DNA of 64,000 nt from Chrysomallon squamiferum. Its lineage: Eukaryota > Mollusca > Gastropoda > Neomphalida > Peltospiridae. This document shows, in pieces, positions 13,001 through 27,616 of this stretch (positions are counted from its first letter, which is position 1; each line of letters opens with the position of its first letter). The translations under genes and the position numbers were made by a program. A model generated the notes under the pieces. It was not told the DNA's origin. It ran no database searches and was given only the letters and a program-made list of their open reading frames with translations. The stretch spans positions 33,031,938 through 33,095,937 of the forward strand of contig CM022670.1 in assembly GCA_012295275.1 (NCBI GenBank), in the 5' to 3' direction.

Positions 13001-14800
13001 TAGGCTTAGGGTAATAGTAATGTGCAAAATTATTTTAGGGTCATGGTTAGAAATAGTCTTTGCATAAGGATGAAGGTTAGGCACTTGTTTAGCGTCAGAG
13101 TTAGGCTTGGCCTTAGGGTTAGGGTTAGTGTTAGAGTTAGGATTACGGTTAGGGTTATTTCACGTGTATTATGAGTTGAATGATAATGTAAGAAACAGTT
13201 TTAGGATGAGGGTTAGAAATAGTGTTAGTATAATAATTAAGTTTAGTCCTTTCGTTAGGGTTAGGTTTAGTAGGTCTGAGTTAGATTTAGAGTTAGGGTT
13301 ACGGTTAAGGCTAGGGTTAGGGTTAGGGGTATTTAAAGTTTATTATGAATGGTAGGGTAATGTTCAAACCAGTTTTATCATCAAGGTGTGTACTAGTGTT
13401 AGCATTAGAATTAAGTTTATCAACTTCGTTAGTATTAGGTTTAGGGGTAGTGTTAGGGTTAGGATTAGGGTTATTGTTATTTCAAATTTATTATGAGTTT
13501 AATGATAATGTACAAAACAGTTTTAGGATGAGGGTTAGAAATGGTGTTAGTATAAGAATTAAGTTTAGTCCTTTCGTTAGGGTTAGGTTTAGAGTCTGAG
13601 TTAGGGTTAGGGTTAGGTTTATTTACATTTTATTATGAGTGTTATGATAATGTGTAAAATACTTTTACGATCTCGATTAGAAGTAGTATTAGCATGTGAG
13701 TTGGGCTAGGGTTAGGGTTAGGGTTAAGGTTAGGGTTAGGGTTAGGGTTAGGGTTAGGGTTAGGGTTAGTATTAGGGTTAGGGTTAGGGTTAGGGTTATT
13801 TATGGTATATTATGAGTCTATGATATCTGCGAAACAGTTTTATCATCAGGGTTAGTACTAGTTTTAGCATTATAATTAAGTTTAACGAGTTCGTTTGGGC
13901 TAAAGTTAGGTTTTGTGTTTGAGTTAGGTTCAGAGTTATAGGAATGTGCAAAATAGTTTTAGGGTCATGGTTAGAAATAGCCTCATCATAAGTATGAAGG
14001 TTAGGCACTTGTTTAGCATCAGAGTTAGGCTTGGCCTTAGGGTTAGGGTTAGTGTTAGGATTAGGGTTATTTAAATTCTATTATGACTGTTATCATAATG
14101 TGTAAAATACTTTTAGGATCACGATTAGAAGTAGTTTTAGCATATGAATTAAGGTTGGGGCTTTGGGGGTAGCATTATGTTTAGGAATTAGGCTAGGGTT
14201 AGGGGTAGGTTAGGGTTAGGGTTAGGGTTAGGGTTAGGATTATTTAAAGTTTATTATGAGTCTTATAATCTGCAAAACTGTTTTATCATGAGGATTAGTA
14301 CTAGTTTTAGCATTAGAATAAAGTTTAACGACTTCGTTAGTGTTACGTTTAGAGTTAGGGATAGATTTTGGGTTAGGGTTAGAGTTAGGGTTAGTTTAGG
14401 GTTTAGGGTTTTAGGTTTTAAGTTTAGGGTTTAGGGTTAGGTTAGGTTGGGTTAGAGTTAGGGTTTGTCGGGTTATTCAGGGTTTGTTTCAAGATTAGTG
14501 TTAGGTTAAGGTTAGGGTTAGGTTAGGGTAGGATTATGTTAGGGTTAGGTTTAGGCTAGGGTTAGGTTTATGGTTTAGGGTTTAGGGTTAGGTTAAGAAT
14601 GGGGTTAGGGTTTGTCGGGTTAGTCAGGGGATTAGGGTTAGGGTAGGATTATTCTTAGGGTTAGGTTTTCAGGGTTAGGTTTAGGTTCAGGTTAGGTTTT
14701 ATCAGTGTTAGGTTTAGGTTAGTTAGGTTAGGGTTTCAGGGTTAGTTAGGGTTAGTTTTAGTCAGGGTTAGAGTTAGTCAGGGTTAGTTTGGGTTAGGGT

Positions 14801-14801
<1 letters not shown>
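10086..14801 (+). repeat. Telomere-like TTAGGG array with higher-order satellite
   Basis: The stretch is a 4.7-kb field of GGTTAGGG and variants (TTAGAG, TTTAGG, TTAGTG). The purest TTAGGG runs are at about 10096-10140 and 13700-13796. Four spacer types recur inside it. Type B has a TAAAATACTTTTAGGATCAC core (about 10167, 10766, 11236, 11400, 11570, 12112, 12664, 13618, 14065). Type A has AAGTTTAACGACTTCGTTAG (about 10320, 10918, 11670, 11850, 12250, 12815, 13335, 13797, 14245). Type D has TTTAGTNCNTTCGTTAGG (about 10468, 12415, 13155, 13478). Type C has CATAAGGATGAAGGTTAGGC (about 10638, 11097, 11990, 12550, 13013, 13945). All four share a TTTATTATGA...GATAATGTGCAAAA backbone, so they look like diverged copies of one monomer. 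The final 450 bp (14355-14801) lacks spacers. ORFs here are repeat artefacts. Confidence 0.93.

Positions 14802-14889
<88 letters not shown>
14802..14889. repeat. (GA)n microsatellite abutting the TTAGGG array
   Basis: About 44 uninterrupted GA units begin directly after the last GGTTAG motif and end at unique sequence. Confidence 0.97.
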
Positions 14890-16844
<1,955 letters not shown>

Positions 16845-18013
16845 ATTTCTAGGTACAAAATTGTGCACGTAAGAGAATCTTTTATCCACGAATGAAATCT
16901 GACATACGATCCCTGCTGTCTTCCACTTTCACTGACTGCTCAATGCTTCTATCGACTGCTCTTGTTCGTGTTTTGTAAAGAGGTATTAGGTTACTATACA
17001 CACCTGCTACTACCGATTACTAACTCAATTTTTATACAGAACGTAATTTCAGTCAGGTAACCAAATCTGATTTGTGTCTGACTGTAATAACTATTATAAA
17101 ATACTACACTGTATACAAATTATTAAATAATTTTCCGATACAGTTATTTATTATTGTGTTTACGCTTACCATGTCAAAAAGCACGTACAGAATTCAAAAT
17201 TAGCAAGGATTCGTGGATCCTCTTGTTCATAATTTTAAGTTTCCTTAACTATTCCATTTTTCCATTTTGACTGGTTCTTGATTTTGCCATAATTATGGAC
17301 AAATGAACACTACTGTTGAATATTATATGTTTAAAATATTTGTACTCCTGATTACGAGGGATGAGTATAGTTTACTGAACATATAACGCATGCGCGTATT
17401 CTCTCATAGACAAGAATGATCAACTGGTGCAACTGGGGTGAATCGCCATATATCTGATGACTAAAACATCCACTGAGCTACAGTCCATTCTTGAATTCTA
17501 GGCATTTTACAGTGCTTGTAGCAGTAAATATTTTTTCTTCTTTTTTTTTTTTTTTTTTTTAAATTTACAATTTTTAAATTTATTTTGATTTCTCTTCATG
17601 TATTTGTGTGCCATATTTTTTTTTTTTTTTTAAATATTAGAATAAATTATTATTTTGTAATCGATAGTAGCAAGAAAGACGCCACATTAAAATGATATAT
17701 AGGTAATTTGAGGTCTAATTCGAAGAAGATGTGAAGGTTACAAATAAATTGTGTTGATTAATAGATGTTTATTGGTTACTCATAACTTTAGGATAACTGT
17801 GATTTATGTATAAACAGTTCTAATTAATAGAATCATAGTGACACTTTATGATTTATAAGCAATTACAGAGAAAATATGAAGCGAACTTGTCTCAAAAAAT
17901 AAAAATAAAATAAAAAATGATTGAGAGAAATCGAAATATTCACAGCAATAAGGATCGACATTATATAATAATAATATCAATAATTATAATGGTAATGATG
18001 AAGATGATAATGA

Positions 18014-18014
<1 letters not shown>

Positions 18015-18079
<65 letters not shown>
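18015..18079. repeat. (AAT)n microsatellite
   Basis: About 21 uninterrupted AAT units. Confidence 0.96.
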
Positions 18080-18081
<2 letters not shown>

Positions 18082-19326
18082 CAGCTAATTTTGACAACAT
18101 TTCATATGTCATCATATTATAAATTAAGATCAGTGTGTTTATATTCGAGGCTAATTCGTAGGATAAATACTCCTAAAATCGATATATCTGGAAAAACATC
18201 CAAATAATTGATGTTTTAAGCAACGCATTTTAAACTCGCCTTATCGCTGCTGGAATGGCAAGCATGCAAGGTGGTGCGACAAAGTTGCAGCCTACTCAAT
18301 CACTTTTAATTATTTTTCATCGAACGGTAAATAAACGATATATCGGCTATTTAATTTATTTTTCTGGATAAACCAAAATTACGGGACCAAGGATCTGAAC
18401 ATGAAACAGAATCGTCAATCTCGGACCAACATTCTTTAGCAGCAAGCCAGAAAATGAAGCGCTTTTAAATACACTGCGTGTGGTATTCTGTGATGCGACC
18501 TAACCTACATCTTACCAGTCTTATCATGATATTCTTTGCAGCTTCATCCTTTTTCTGAAAGTCCTGGACTCGTCTGACTGCAGTTTCAGACGGTCAGACA
18601 CGATGCACAAATAAAGCAAATGAAATAAATATTTTAAAGACATCTAGGTGATCCTTCGAAAGTCAAAGAACGAACTCCTTAAGGCAGAAAAATATATGGG
18701 CAATATACTTATTAATCATTAGTTTCATCTAAAAGCATCAATTCTTAACATTTTTATCGCGTTTGGAAATACAAGTGAGGCACATTGTGTGTATGTATGT
18801 ATGTTTGTATGTATGTATGTATGTACGTATATGTATGTATGTTTAGCATAATTTAATATGGTATGGCATATGTATATGTATACACATACGCCCACAAACA
18901 TACACGATTACTTACACACATACAGTAAACCCTTTTCTGCTAAACAGAAATTGCATATGCACTGTTATTCAACAGTTGTTTTTAACAGCTGCTACTGAAA
19001 GATACCAGAATTTTAAAAACTTACATTTATTCTGTAATATTCCCAACATGTATTGGCAGTTACATTGTCAGTTTACTATCAGGTTAAATATAAAAATATC
19101 ACATTTTTTAATATGTAGTTTATATTACAAAATATTTAAACAGTATTTTATTAGTATGATATGTAACATGAATAACGTAGCTACAATTTTCAAAAATATA
19201 TGCAGTTACAGCACAGGTAAGTACTGAAAGTAATTTACACTCAAGCACACACACACTGAGGTAACCCTGGATTTATTTCTGTCATTAGAATATATGCTTT
19301 GAAACCTTGAAATAAATAAATAAATA

Positions 19327-19330
<4 letters not shown>

Positions 19331-19387
<57 letters not shown>

Positions 19388-19399
19388 ACACACACACAT
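19331..19399. repeat. (CA)n microsatellite
   Basis: About 34 CA units with one TA interruption near 19382. Confidence 0.96.
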
Positions 19400-20308
19400 A
19401 TACAAAGGTACGTTTTTCTATGTAGATATTAATGTGTGTGTTCACTATCATAAAGTGTTATTTTTGTTTGTGACAAATAAGACTGCTACAATAGCTTGCT
19501 TTTATAATTGTAACCTTCTGATGACATTGCAGCAGTATTGTCTGAAAGACGTTTGTAGAATTTTCTAATGGACAGTTCATCGAAGACTAAAGAAATCTTT
19601 GTCGTTTGTTTACTGAACATTGGATAAACGTGTTTATTAACATGCATCGCGTTCCCTAAAGACCTTTCCATTCTGAACGCAGATCTCTAACAATGACTTC
19701 TGCCCACTCTTCGCGTACCATTGTAAACTGCATTCGCCATCATTTTATTGGAATATGATTGTTCTGTCTCAGACTGGCGATTGTTTTTCTTTTCCTGCGC
19801 AGCAATTCTAATTGCCTTAGCCTTCAGTCTGTCTTTTCAAACACACCTACATAATGTTTGTTTTGCGCAGACAATCAAAGGTGCATAGGAGTTGGAGTGA
19901 CTAATGACAATGGTATTTTATTACAGATTTTTCTCCGATATCCTTTCAGAAACAAAAGGAACTAAAATTAACCCCTTAAGGGCAAAAGAAACATATACAT
20001 AGTAAAAGCACTAATAAAAAAGCTTTAAAGAGAAAAGAATTTACACGACACAAAATAATATACTATGCTTATCTTTGTGTAATATAAATAATTTACACGA
20101 GCAATGCAAAACAGAAGTACAAACAGCTAAATAATTCTTTGTTCTTGAAGTGACAAAATATTTAAGCAGTTGTTTAAATCTAATGGAATGCTACCATTGC
20201 AATAAAGTTGATGTTGCTACTAATATAGCGATGACTGCTGTTACATGTACGTATTAGTAATACATGTTTTCTCACTTCTACTACAAAACTATTGTGGTAG
20301 TAGTATTA

Positions 20309-20309
20309 A

Positions 20310-20358
<49 letters not shown>

Positions 20359-20406
20359 TGTTGTTGTTGTTGTTGTTGTATAAGTACTAGCAGCAGCAGC
20401 AGTAGT
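20309..20406. repeat. (TAG)n-(TTG)n-(CAG)n trinucleotide cluster
   Basis: About 16 TAG units pass directly into about 7 TTG units and, after a short gap, into a few GCA units. This could reflect stepwise mutation of one trinucleotide tract. Confidence 0.93.
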
Positions 20407-22556
20407 AATGACACTATTTCCTTTACTGCTACCATTATTGCCTATTTCATCACTTACACTACTTTGTTTCACCTATCATTGTTTTAAGCCCAACTGTATT
20501 ATTAATATTATTATTATTGTCATTGGTGTTGCTGTTGTTGTATTATTATTTTATTTTACAAATGTTAAAAGAAATTATACTGTAAGACACTGGTTTGCCT
20601 GGCTATCTGCTTGCGTTCATATTTTATTCTGAGTCAATAACAAATTGAGTCATGACTTTCGTGTTCTGAGAAATTATCAGATATTAATAGCAGACTGGTG
20701 GATCTCGGACGCTTTTTATTGATATATCTACTGAAACCATAAAGAAAAGAAAGAATCGAAAATACGTCATTGATTTCATACCTTGATCTTTGTCTGCTGT
20801 TGGAAGCGCTAACAGACAAAAAAAAAAATCTTTGTTACGTCAAAGACTTGTCATCTACTTTCCAATAGTCAATTTTCCTTTTTATGTCGCAAAATAAGTT
20901 TCAAGCGTTAAACGTTAAGTACTAAAATAAGGTGGTTCAGCAATAAGCTGGAGTTCATAAACTATCAACTGACGTCAGATTCTAAATACAGTGAATGAAA
21001 TATTTGTGTTAACATCAGTTAACATGATAGCACACACCTGGATATTTGTTAAGGTATGAGAGAAGTCGAGAAGGATAAAAAAAAAAAAAAAAATGTAAAA
21101 AAAAACCGCGTGATCAAAGCTATTGCACGATTTGGATCTTTGGATGTTTCATCGTGAGTATATCCTGTATCTTGATTTCATTACAAATTGATTAGAGATA
21201 AAGAATTTTTCTATCCAACCATACACTTTCCGGATTTTCTTTTTAATATCGTTTGAAGAACGAAGCGGCCTTGTAACAACCATCAGTCCAACAAAAGAAA
21301 ACATTATCATAAAAATGACCGGAGGCGAAATATACCTACAGCAAACTTGTAGGCCATCATTTACTTCTGTAAAGTGACGTCATGCCAACCTTGTGCTTGC
21401 ATGCACGCTGGTCTTCCATCATATAATGTCTGTATTGATTCGACCACTGTGCAGTAATAACAAGTATCACTGACTGTGTCGATGGCTGACAGCGTGTTTC
21501 TCAAAGGATGAATCATTCGCTGGCTCGACGACATATAGAATTCATATTTGTTTGTTGTCTACGTAACGCCACTTGTGTGCTGGAGCCGACTCGGTCCTAA
21601 TGAAAGGTCACAAACACTAGAACACGAGGAAGGTCAGACTTGTAAAATCGATTTACCTCTCTTGCCGTTTTCATGACGTTACTCTTAAGACTCTTACCAC
21701 AGTGCTAGCTCATTTTGCTTTTGGACACTGTCTGTAAATACATATATAATATATATTTATTTATTTATTTTACTACTGGGAAAGACAGACAGCTATTTGA
21801 ATGGCACCAAAGGAAGATCTCAAAGGTAAGATCTTTTTCTTCTCTCCGTTATCACACTTTTACTGACACTAAACATGCAACAGAGAAAAATTAAATAACA
21901 GTATTGACCTCTGAAAGATGCTTTTAACAGTTTTATCCATTTTTGGGTTAACATTCGTCTTACTGGTAAATTATAGATAAAACGTGTACGAAAAAAACTT
22001 ATCTAAACCTTTCAGTGTAATTAGCATTTATAAACTGGCTCAATTTTTTACTTCGTCAATTTCTGTTCAATATATAGCACCATTTTTCTTCTGTAGTTTT
22101 CATTCTATATATCATTTGTGATCGCACGAGATGAAACCAGACTGCCCGTGACTTCCATTAATGTTTAATGATTTCCAATGATTAAGGTTTTTCCTGCACA
22201 GATCTGTAGTGGCTGGCGTATCATCAGAAAATTGTGTGTGGAATATACATTTTTCAAACCAGCGGCATCGATCTATCAATAATTGACAGTAGAATAAATT
22301 TAATGTATTTACCTTTCTGGTTATTGTTCCTGACTTTGATAGAATTATGTTGATTAATCTTACGTAATAGGATATATTAAATTTAGGAATAAAGGAAATT
22401 CAATTTAGGTTTAATAGAAAATAAATACAATTCGTATTGTTGATGTGTATTTTAATAATTTGGTGTACCTTATTACAGTTTTGGAAAAACTAAAGTAAAA
22501 TATTCAATGAATAATGTCCAGATCAATTACTTAAATTTTTCTCATGTTTTTAATAT
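20407..22556. other. Intergenic; less AT-rich island with two perfect CRE palindromes
   Basis: No gene recognised. TGACGTCA occurs at 20970-20977 and 21375-21382. The stretch from about 21250 to 21720 is less AT-rich and free of simple repeats, so it is the most gene-like or regulatory-like part, but no coding frame stands out. Confidence 0.4.
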
Positions 22557-22912
22557 TTTTTTTTTTTTTTTTTAAATAAAAAAAAAAAAATAAAAAAAAA
22601 AAAAAATAATAATAATCCGCGTTTGCTACATGTGTGTGTGTGTCATTTTTTTTTTTTTTTTAAATGAATATGTTTGTGCGTGCGTACATTTGTGCATTTG
22701 TGAATGTGAGGATTTATTCGTATGTTAGTGTGTGTGTATTTGTGTGAGTATGCGTAAGTGTGTAAGAGAGTACAATGCGTGTTTATGCTCGTTCTTGTTT
22801 TTGAATTTAGAATATGTCTTTGTGTGTTTGTGAGTGTGTGTGTGTATGTATGCTGGTGTGTTTGAATTTAGAAAATATATCTGTATGTGTGTGTTTGAAT
22901 TTAGAATATGTA

Positions 22913-22955
<43 letters not shown>
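22557..22955. repeat. T-run/A-run inverted tracts and TG-rich minisatellite
   Basis: A run of about 18 T is followed at once by A-rich tracts to 22614, which could fold back as a hairpin. From 22630 the sequence is TG-rich. A motif TTTGAATTTAGAAtATGTATC recurs at about 22799, 22860 and 22898 between TG runs. The array ends in a pure (TG)n at about 22916-22952. Confidence 0.8.
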
Positions 22956-22956
<1 letters not shown>

Positions 22957-23928
22957 ATAAGAATGCAACCAGTAATTTGTACTTTGTCAGTGAAGCAAAT
23001 CAATGTAATATTTATATTCTAGACTTATATTAAAATACATTCTATTTTACTTTTTGTTATCTCGACTCACACACACGTAATATCTCGTTCTAAGTTCAGA
23101 AATCGATTAGCATATTGGTCAATGGCCGTGTACAAAACGTCATCTTCCAAATCTCCTAGGCGCCTCACAGACAGTCTTGGAAGACATCTGGAAAGCTTTG
23201 CTAATTGGGAATAATAGTTCTTTAAAAGACAATTACAGCACTAAAAAGACTTCTTCATGAACGCCATGTGTCAAGGTTTCTTTTTCGGTATGTGTATTTT
23301 GAACAGCTCTCTGAAGTAAGGTCTGTTGTCTGTTGTCTGAAGGGAAAGGGTGATGGGGATAAAGAGATAGGGAAGGAAAGAAATACCAAGATGATACAAT
23401 ATTCATTACATATACACTCTTAACATATGGAGAAGAAAATTGTAAGTATATCTCCAGATGTTAATAATAATACTGACGCGTTATATTCCGTACGTTTTGG
23501 TAAGAATCCAGACCATTCATGATTGTATTGTAGTATAACATGATCAGTTCGCTAAAAACATCAATGAAGCTGATATATTTATTTTAAATTTATATTTTAG
23601 TTATTTTGCTTTTATCTGACAGTTACAAATAATATAGAGTTTTAAATAAAAATTAAAACCTGACTTTAAAATACGTATATATTGTATAACTTTCCGAAAA
23701 CTTAACTTTCGTTAACTATCAGTTTTGTTATTGGTTATTCGCATTTTTTTGTATGGTGATATGTATATAATTATGTTATATTCTGAGTGAATTGTAAGTA
23801 GGCCAATGCACAAATTGTGTGTATATGAGTGGATGTGTGAGTTTTTAGTATATTTATTCTTTGTGTTTTAGGATGGATAAAAGAGGCAGGATTTAAAAAA
23901 ATATACACAGTAAACGATTATTTACATA

Positions 23929-23966
<38 letters not shown>

Positions 23967-24435
23967 AAGAGCAGCGGAAAGTGTATTTTAAATAGTTTTA
24001 GTTATTAGAGAAAGCAAAGAATTTAGTTAGTTTAATTTCAGAAAAAAAATAAGAAATAATATACAAACGAATGTTTCCATTTCCAGTTAAATAAATACGT
24101 TGACACTAATTTTATTTCAGCTCCAGAGAATTAAAGAATAAATAAATAACCAAGAACATGAATGTTTCAATGTTTGTGTAAAATCAATGAAAGCTGATGT
24201 TATTAACATATACCCAGTTGTGCGTGGAACAATGGTGACTGTACATGCTTTCAGTAACAGGTGATGTTATGTAGTAATTATGATTAACTACATTCGTTCA
24301 CAGTCTTCGATCAGAAACTCAGTCAAGTGAATTTGTGTTATTAGTAGTTAGGAGTAAATATCCGGACCTTCCTACACACTCTGATTTTTTAGATTAGAAA
24401 AAACTCCTGACTTATTGTATGTGTATACATACATT

Positions 24436-24466
<31 letters not shown>

Positions 24467-25685
24467 GTGTGTGTGTGTGTGTGTGTGTGTTCCTTTACCC
24501 TTTTTTATGAGACAACTCAACATCAAAAGAAATTTATTTTATGAAAAAGACTGACATTTATTTTTTGTTAGAGACAGAAATCCTTTGGAAGTTGGATTAG
24601 GCTCTGTGTGAGGAAGCCAACAGCCGCCATTTTGGCTACTCCCACTGGTTGTTAATAAAGCTTCATTTAACGAGTAAATGGTAGTCAGATTCCACGTGAA
24701 ATTATGGACACTCAAAGAAATTTTTGTTCTGAAGAATTCCCATTGTTTTCGGGTCAAAATGACCCCTTTCTTCTAAACATCTTCAGAGTGAAAAGGTATA
24801 TTCTCCTTTCATCTCGAAATAACCTTAAGGATTCCCACTGCCATTTGCGGCATAATTTGATGACATTGTTAACAATTAAGATGTGATGAAAGTTCAAGTG
24901 CGCTGTGCGGGCATATAATCGAGAACAAACGATAGCGTGTTTTGTGACAGAGGAAACTTCAAAGACTACTCACTGCGATTGTAAAAATATTTAGAAATAT
25001 ATTTAATATCATTGTTAGTAATTTTTTGTCAGTATAATTTGTTTAAATGTTTTTGACACATATATCAAACAGCGATATGTACCGGTATTAATTCCAAGAC
25101 TATTGACATGATTATGGTTATTCAAATAAATTCCAGGTATTTTTCTCTGGGTGTGCAGTCTAAAACACTGGGTTACTAGGCTTTGAAATAACTGAAGTAA
25201 ATTTGAAAACAATTGTTGAATCGGCCTTACATTTTCTGTTATAGCTCTCAATTGAAACGTTATCCCTGAATCTATCAACCTAAAGCCCATTGGCATGGCA
25301 ACTGAGTCACAAGGGACAGCAAGCGAACGCGCAGCAACCAAACAAAGCAACAATTATAGAAGTCCTCGTTTTCTTTTTCTCTAATTCTATTCCGCTCTTT
25401 GCTTGAGGCGTAGTGTACTCAAATTGTAAGTAACGTCGTTCTGGGTATTCTATTAAAATCAAAACCTTAATGACAACGTGCGTCCTGTCGGGTGCTGTTA
25501 CTTTTAAAATTAACAACAAAAATAATGGACATGAACGTTGTAAACAATAGTACTGTACATGAGAAAGAATAATTCATTTTTAAAAAAACCCATTGGATTG
25601 GACGGTCATCTCAACAGGTGTATTTGGTGGCTGAAGCTACTGTCCAGAAAGCAACTCGGTCATTACCGAGCATCGGCATTCCAAG

Positions 25686-25728
<43 letters not shown>

Positions 25729-26803
25729 AAACAATCGATGAAACCTCTTGAAAAGCTTTAATTAAATAGTCTGCAAGATATGCAGCCTAATCGCAGGAAA
25801 AATAATGATGGTCAACTCTCGACGGGTTTCCAGATACGAAGTGAGTAATCGGTTATTCCATGTTGGTTCCGAGACGAGATGAGAGAAAAAGGGGAAAATC
25901 GTTATTTGCAATCTTAGGTGAAATGACATTTCGTCAAGTTTCCTTCAGTGGTCAGTCGGTCACATAATCATCAGCTCTTTAATTGCCTGACTGGCTTCGC
26001 AGGAGAAGATAACCTCCAGCTTGTCTGTAATCTTTCTCTATCACAAATGATTTTTGTTTTTATTAATTTATATGTGAGTATATATATATATATGATTTTA
26101 TAAATTGGTATTTTCGAAGATATGCTTACAGTTGGAGAGTTAATGAACGTATATGAAAAAAAAAATAATAATAATAAAAACCTACACATCGATACAAAAC
26201 AATATTATGGTCAAATTAAGAACTTGCAGCATGTTGATTTTAGTTATCTTGTTTAGTTATGTCTTTTTATCATAGCGTTCAAAATCTTTTGACACACTAA
26301 TGCGATCAGATCGGAAACAGGTCTTCTTGCAAGAAATTGGGCTTCCTAAGTATTTCATGAGTTCAAGAGAGTTTTCTTGGGGATTTTTTTTCAGCAAGGC
26401 CAAAGAATATGTTGTTGCCTTTGACTACCAAGCACATTACTGCGACTTATTGTCAAAGATCATGTCATCATGATTAGTGATAACAATAGAAAGGTTTTCC
26501 CTTTCAACTCCTGATCGTGTTTTGCAATCTGACAGCTGTCAGAAGAAGCATGTGATGCAAATAGGTTATATGCTTTCAAAATAATGTGAAACCGACGAAA
26601 AAATACAGTAACAATGATAATTCAGCCGTATCAGAAAACTGAACGATCTTTTGGTATTTCAGTATTGTTTAGTGTTGTGACAAATTAAATAAAATGCAGA
26701 TGACGTATGTTTTCTGTTTAGAATCAGCTAAAAAATGTAATCATAATTCTAAGAATATTAATTTTATTTAATTAGAAATTAATAATAATGATGGTAATAA
26801 TAA

Positions 26804-26883
26804 TAGTAGTAGTAGTAGAAGTAGTAGCAGTAGTAGTAGTAGTAGGAGTAGTAGTAGTAGCAGCAGTAGTAGTAGTAGTAGTA
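26804..26883. repeat. (TAG)n microsatellite, imperfect
   Basis: TAG units with occasional CAG, GAG and AAG changes over about 80 bp. Confidence 0.92.
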
Positions 26884-27097
26884 ATAAATAAATAAATAAA
26901 AGCATTTAGGAGCACATCTCTCATTACCTTTCACTTTATGTGTAATACCAAGTTTATAGATAGCTAGTTTTATCTGAACTGTTTAAAGAAAATGAAAAGA
27001 AGACCCACAGTCACGGACAGAGTTAAGAACCCTGACCCTGAAACTCTCGTGTCGACAGTAAGAACAACCAGACATTTTTAACACGTAATAAAATTGT

Positions 27098-27119
27098 CAG
27101 ACACTCCTTCGAGTGTCTG
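27098..27119. other. Perfect 9-bp stem hairpin with 4-base loop
   Basis: CAGACACTC, loop CTTC, GAGTGTCTG. It sits in a locally GC-richer segment (27000-27150). No T-run follows, and no RNA family is recognised. Confidence 0.4.
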
Positions 27120-27520
27120 TTAGTGCGGTCGACGTTAAATGTCAGGATTGGAACACAAGTTTCTTTCAGTTATTTATTTAGTTGTTTTATATTTTTTTGC
27201 TGTTGTTTTGTTTTGTCTGTAGCTTGCCAGTTTTGATCTTCTTGATTTATTTATTACCTATCATTTGCAGTGTAAGAATTAGGTAATGTATAAATTCCGT
27301 GTCAAAAGAAATTTCTTATGGTTGTGTCAAAAAGATTTTTCCTTTTGTTCTAGTTTAGATGATACAATTATCAGATGACTACTGAATATCACAGATTAAT
27401 TATTTATTGTCACCTCATACAGTATACCTTTTCTGTGTTCGGAGTTGCAGAGAAACAGAAACAGAAAAAGTAAGAAGGACAGTGGTATATAAAGAAAATA
27501 AGAGACAGAAACAGAGACAG

Positions 27521-27524
<4 letters not shown>

Positions 27525-27613
<89 letters not shown>
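27525..27613. repeat. (GA)n microsatellite
   Basis: About 44 GA units, preceded by a GA/CA-rich purine segment from 27450. Confidence 0.97.

Positions 27614-27616
<3 letters not shown>

Larger units (their letters stand above)
22956..27524. other. Intergenic, no gene recognised
   Basis: Contains (CT)n at 23936-23960, CATA/TG tracts at 24430-24490, a 34-base poly(A) at 25693-25726 and TAG-rich sequence at 26804-26883. The stretch from about 25260 to 25520 is less AT-rich and holds overlapping minus-strand frames of 112 and 70 codons, but neither resembles a known protein and the longer one begins at TTG. Confidence 0.45.

Noticed and set aside
10343-14008. Many 60-100-codon frames on both strands in the TTAGGG array
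   Set aside because: They are translations of GGTTAGGG and its reverse (LGLGLR, LTLTLN) and follow the repeat, not a gene.
25015-25519. Overlapping minus-strand frames of 112 and 70 codons
   Set aside because: The longer frame starts at TTG with a stop just upstream, the two are in different frames, and no domain or splice signals support either.
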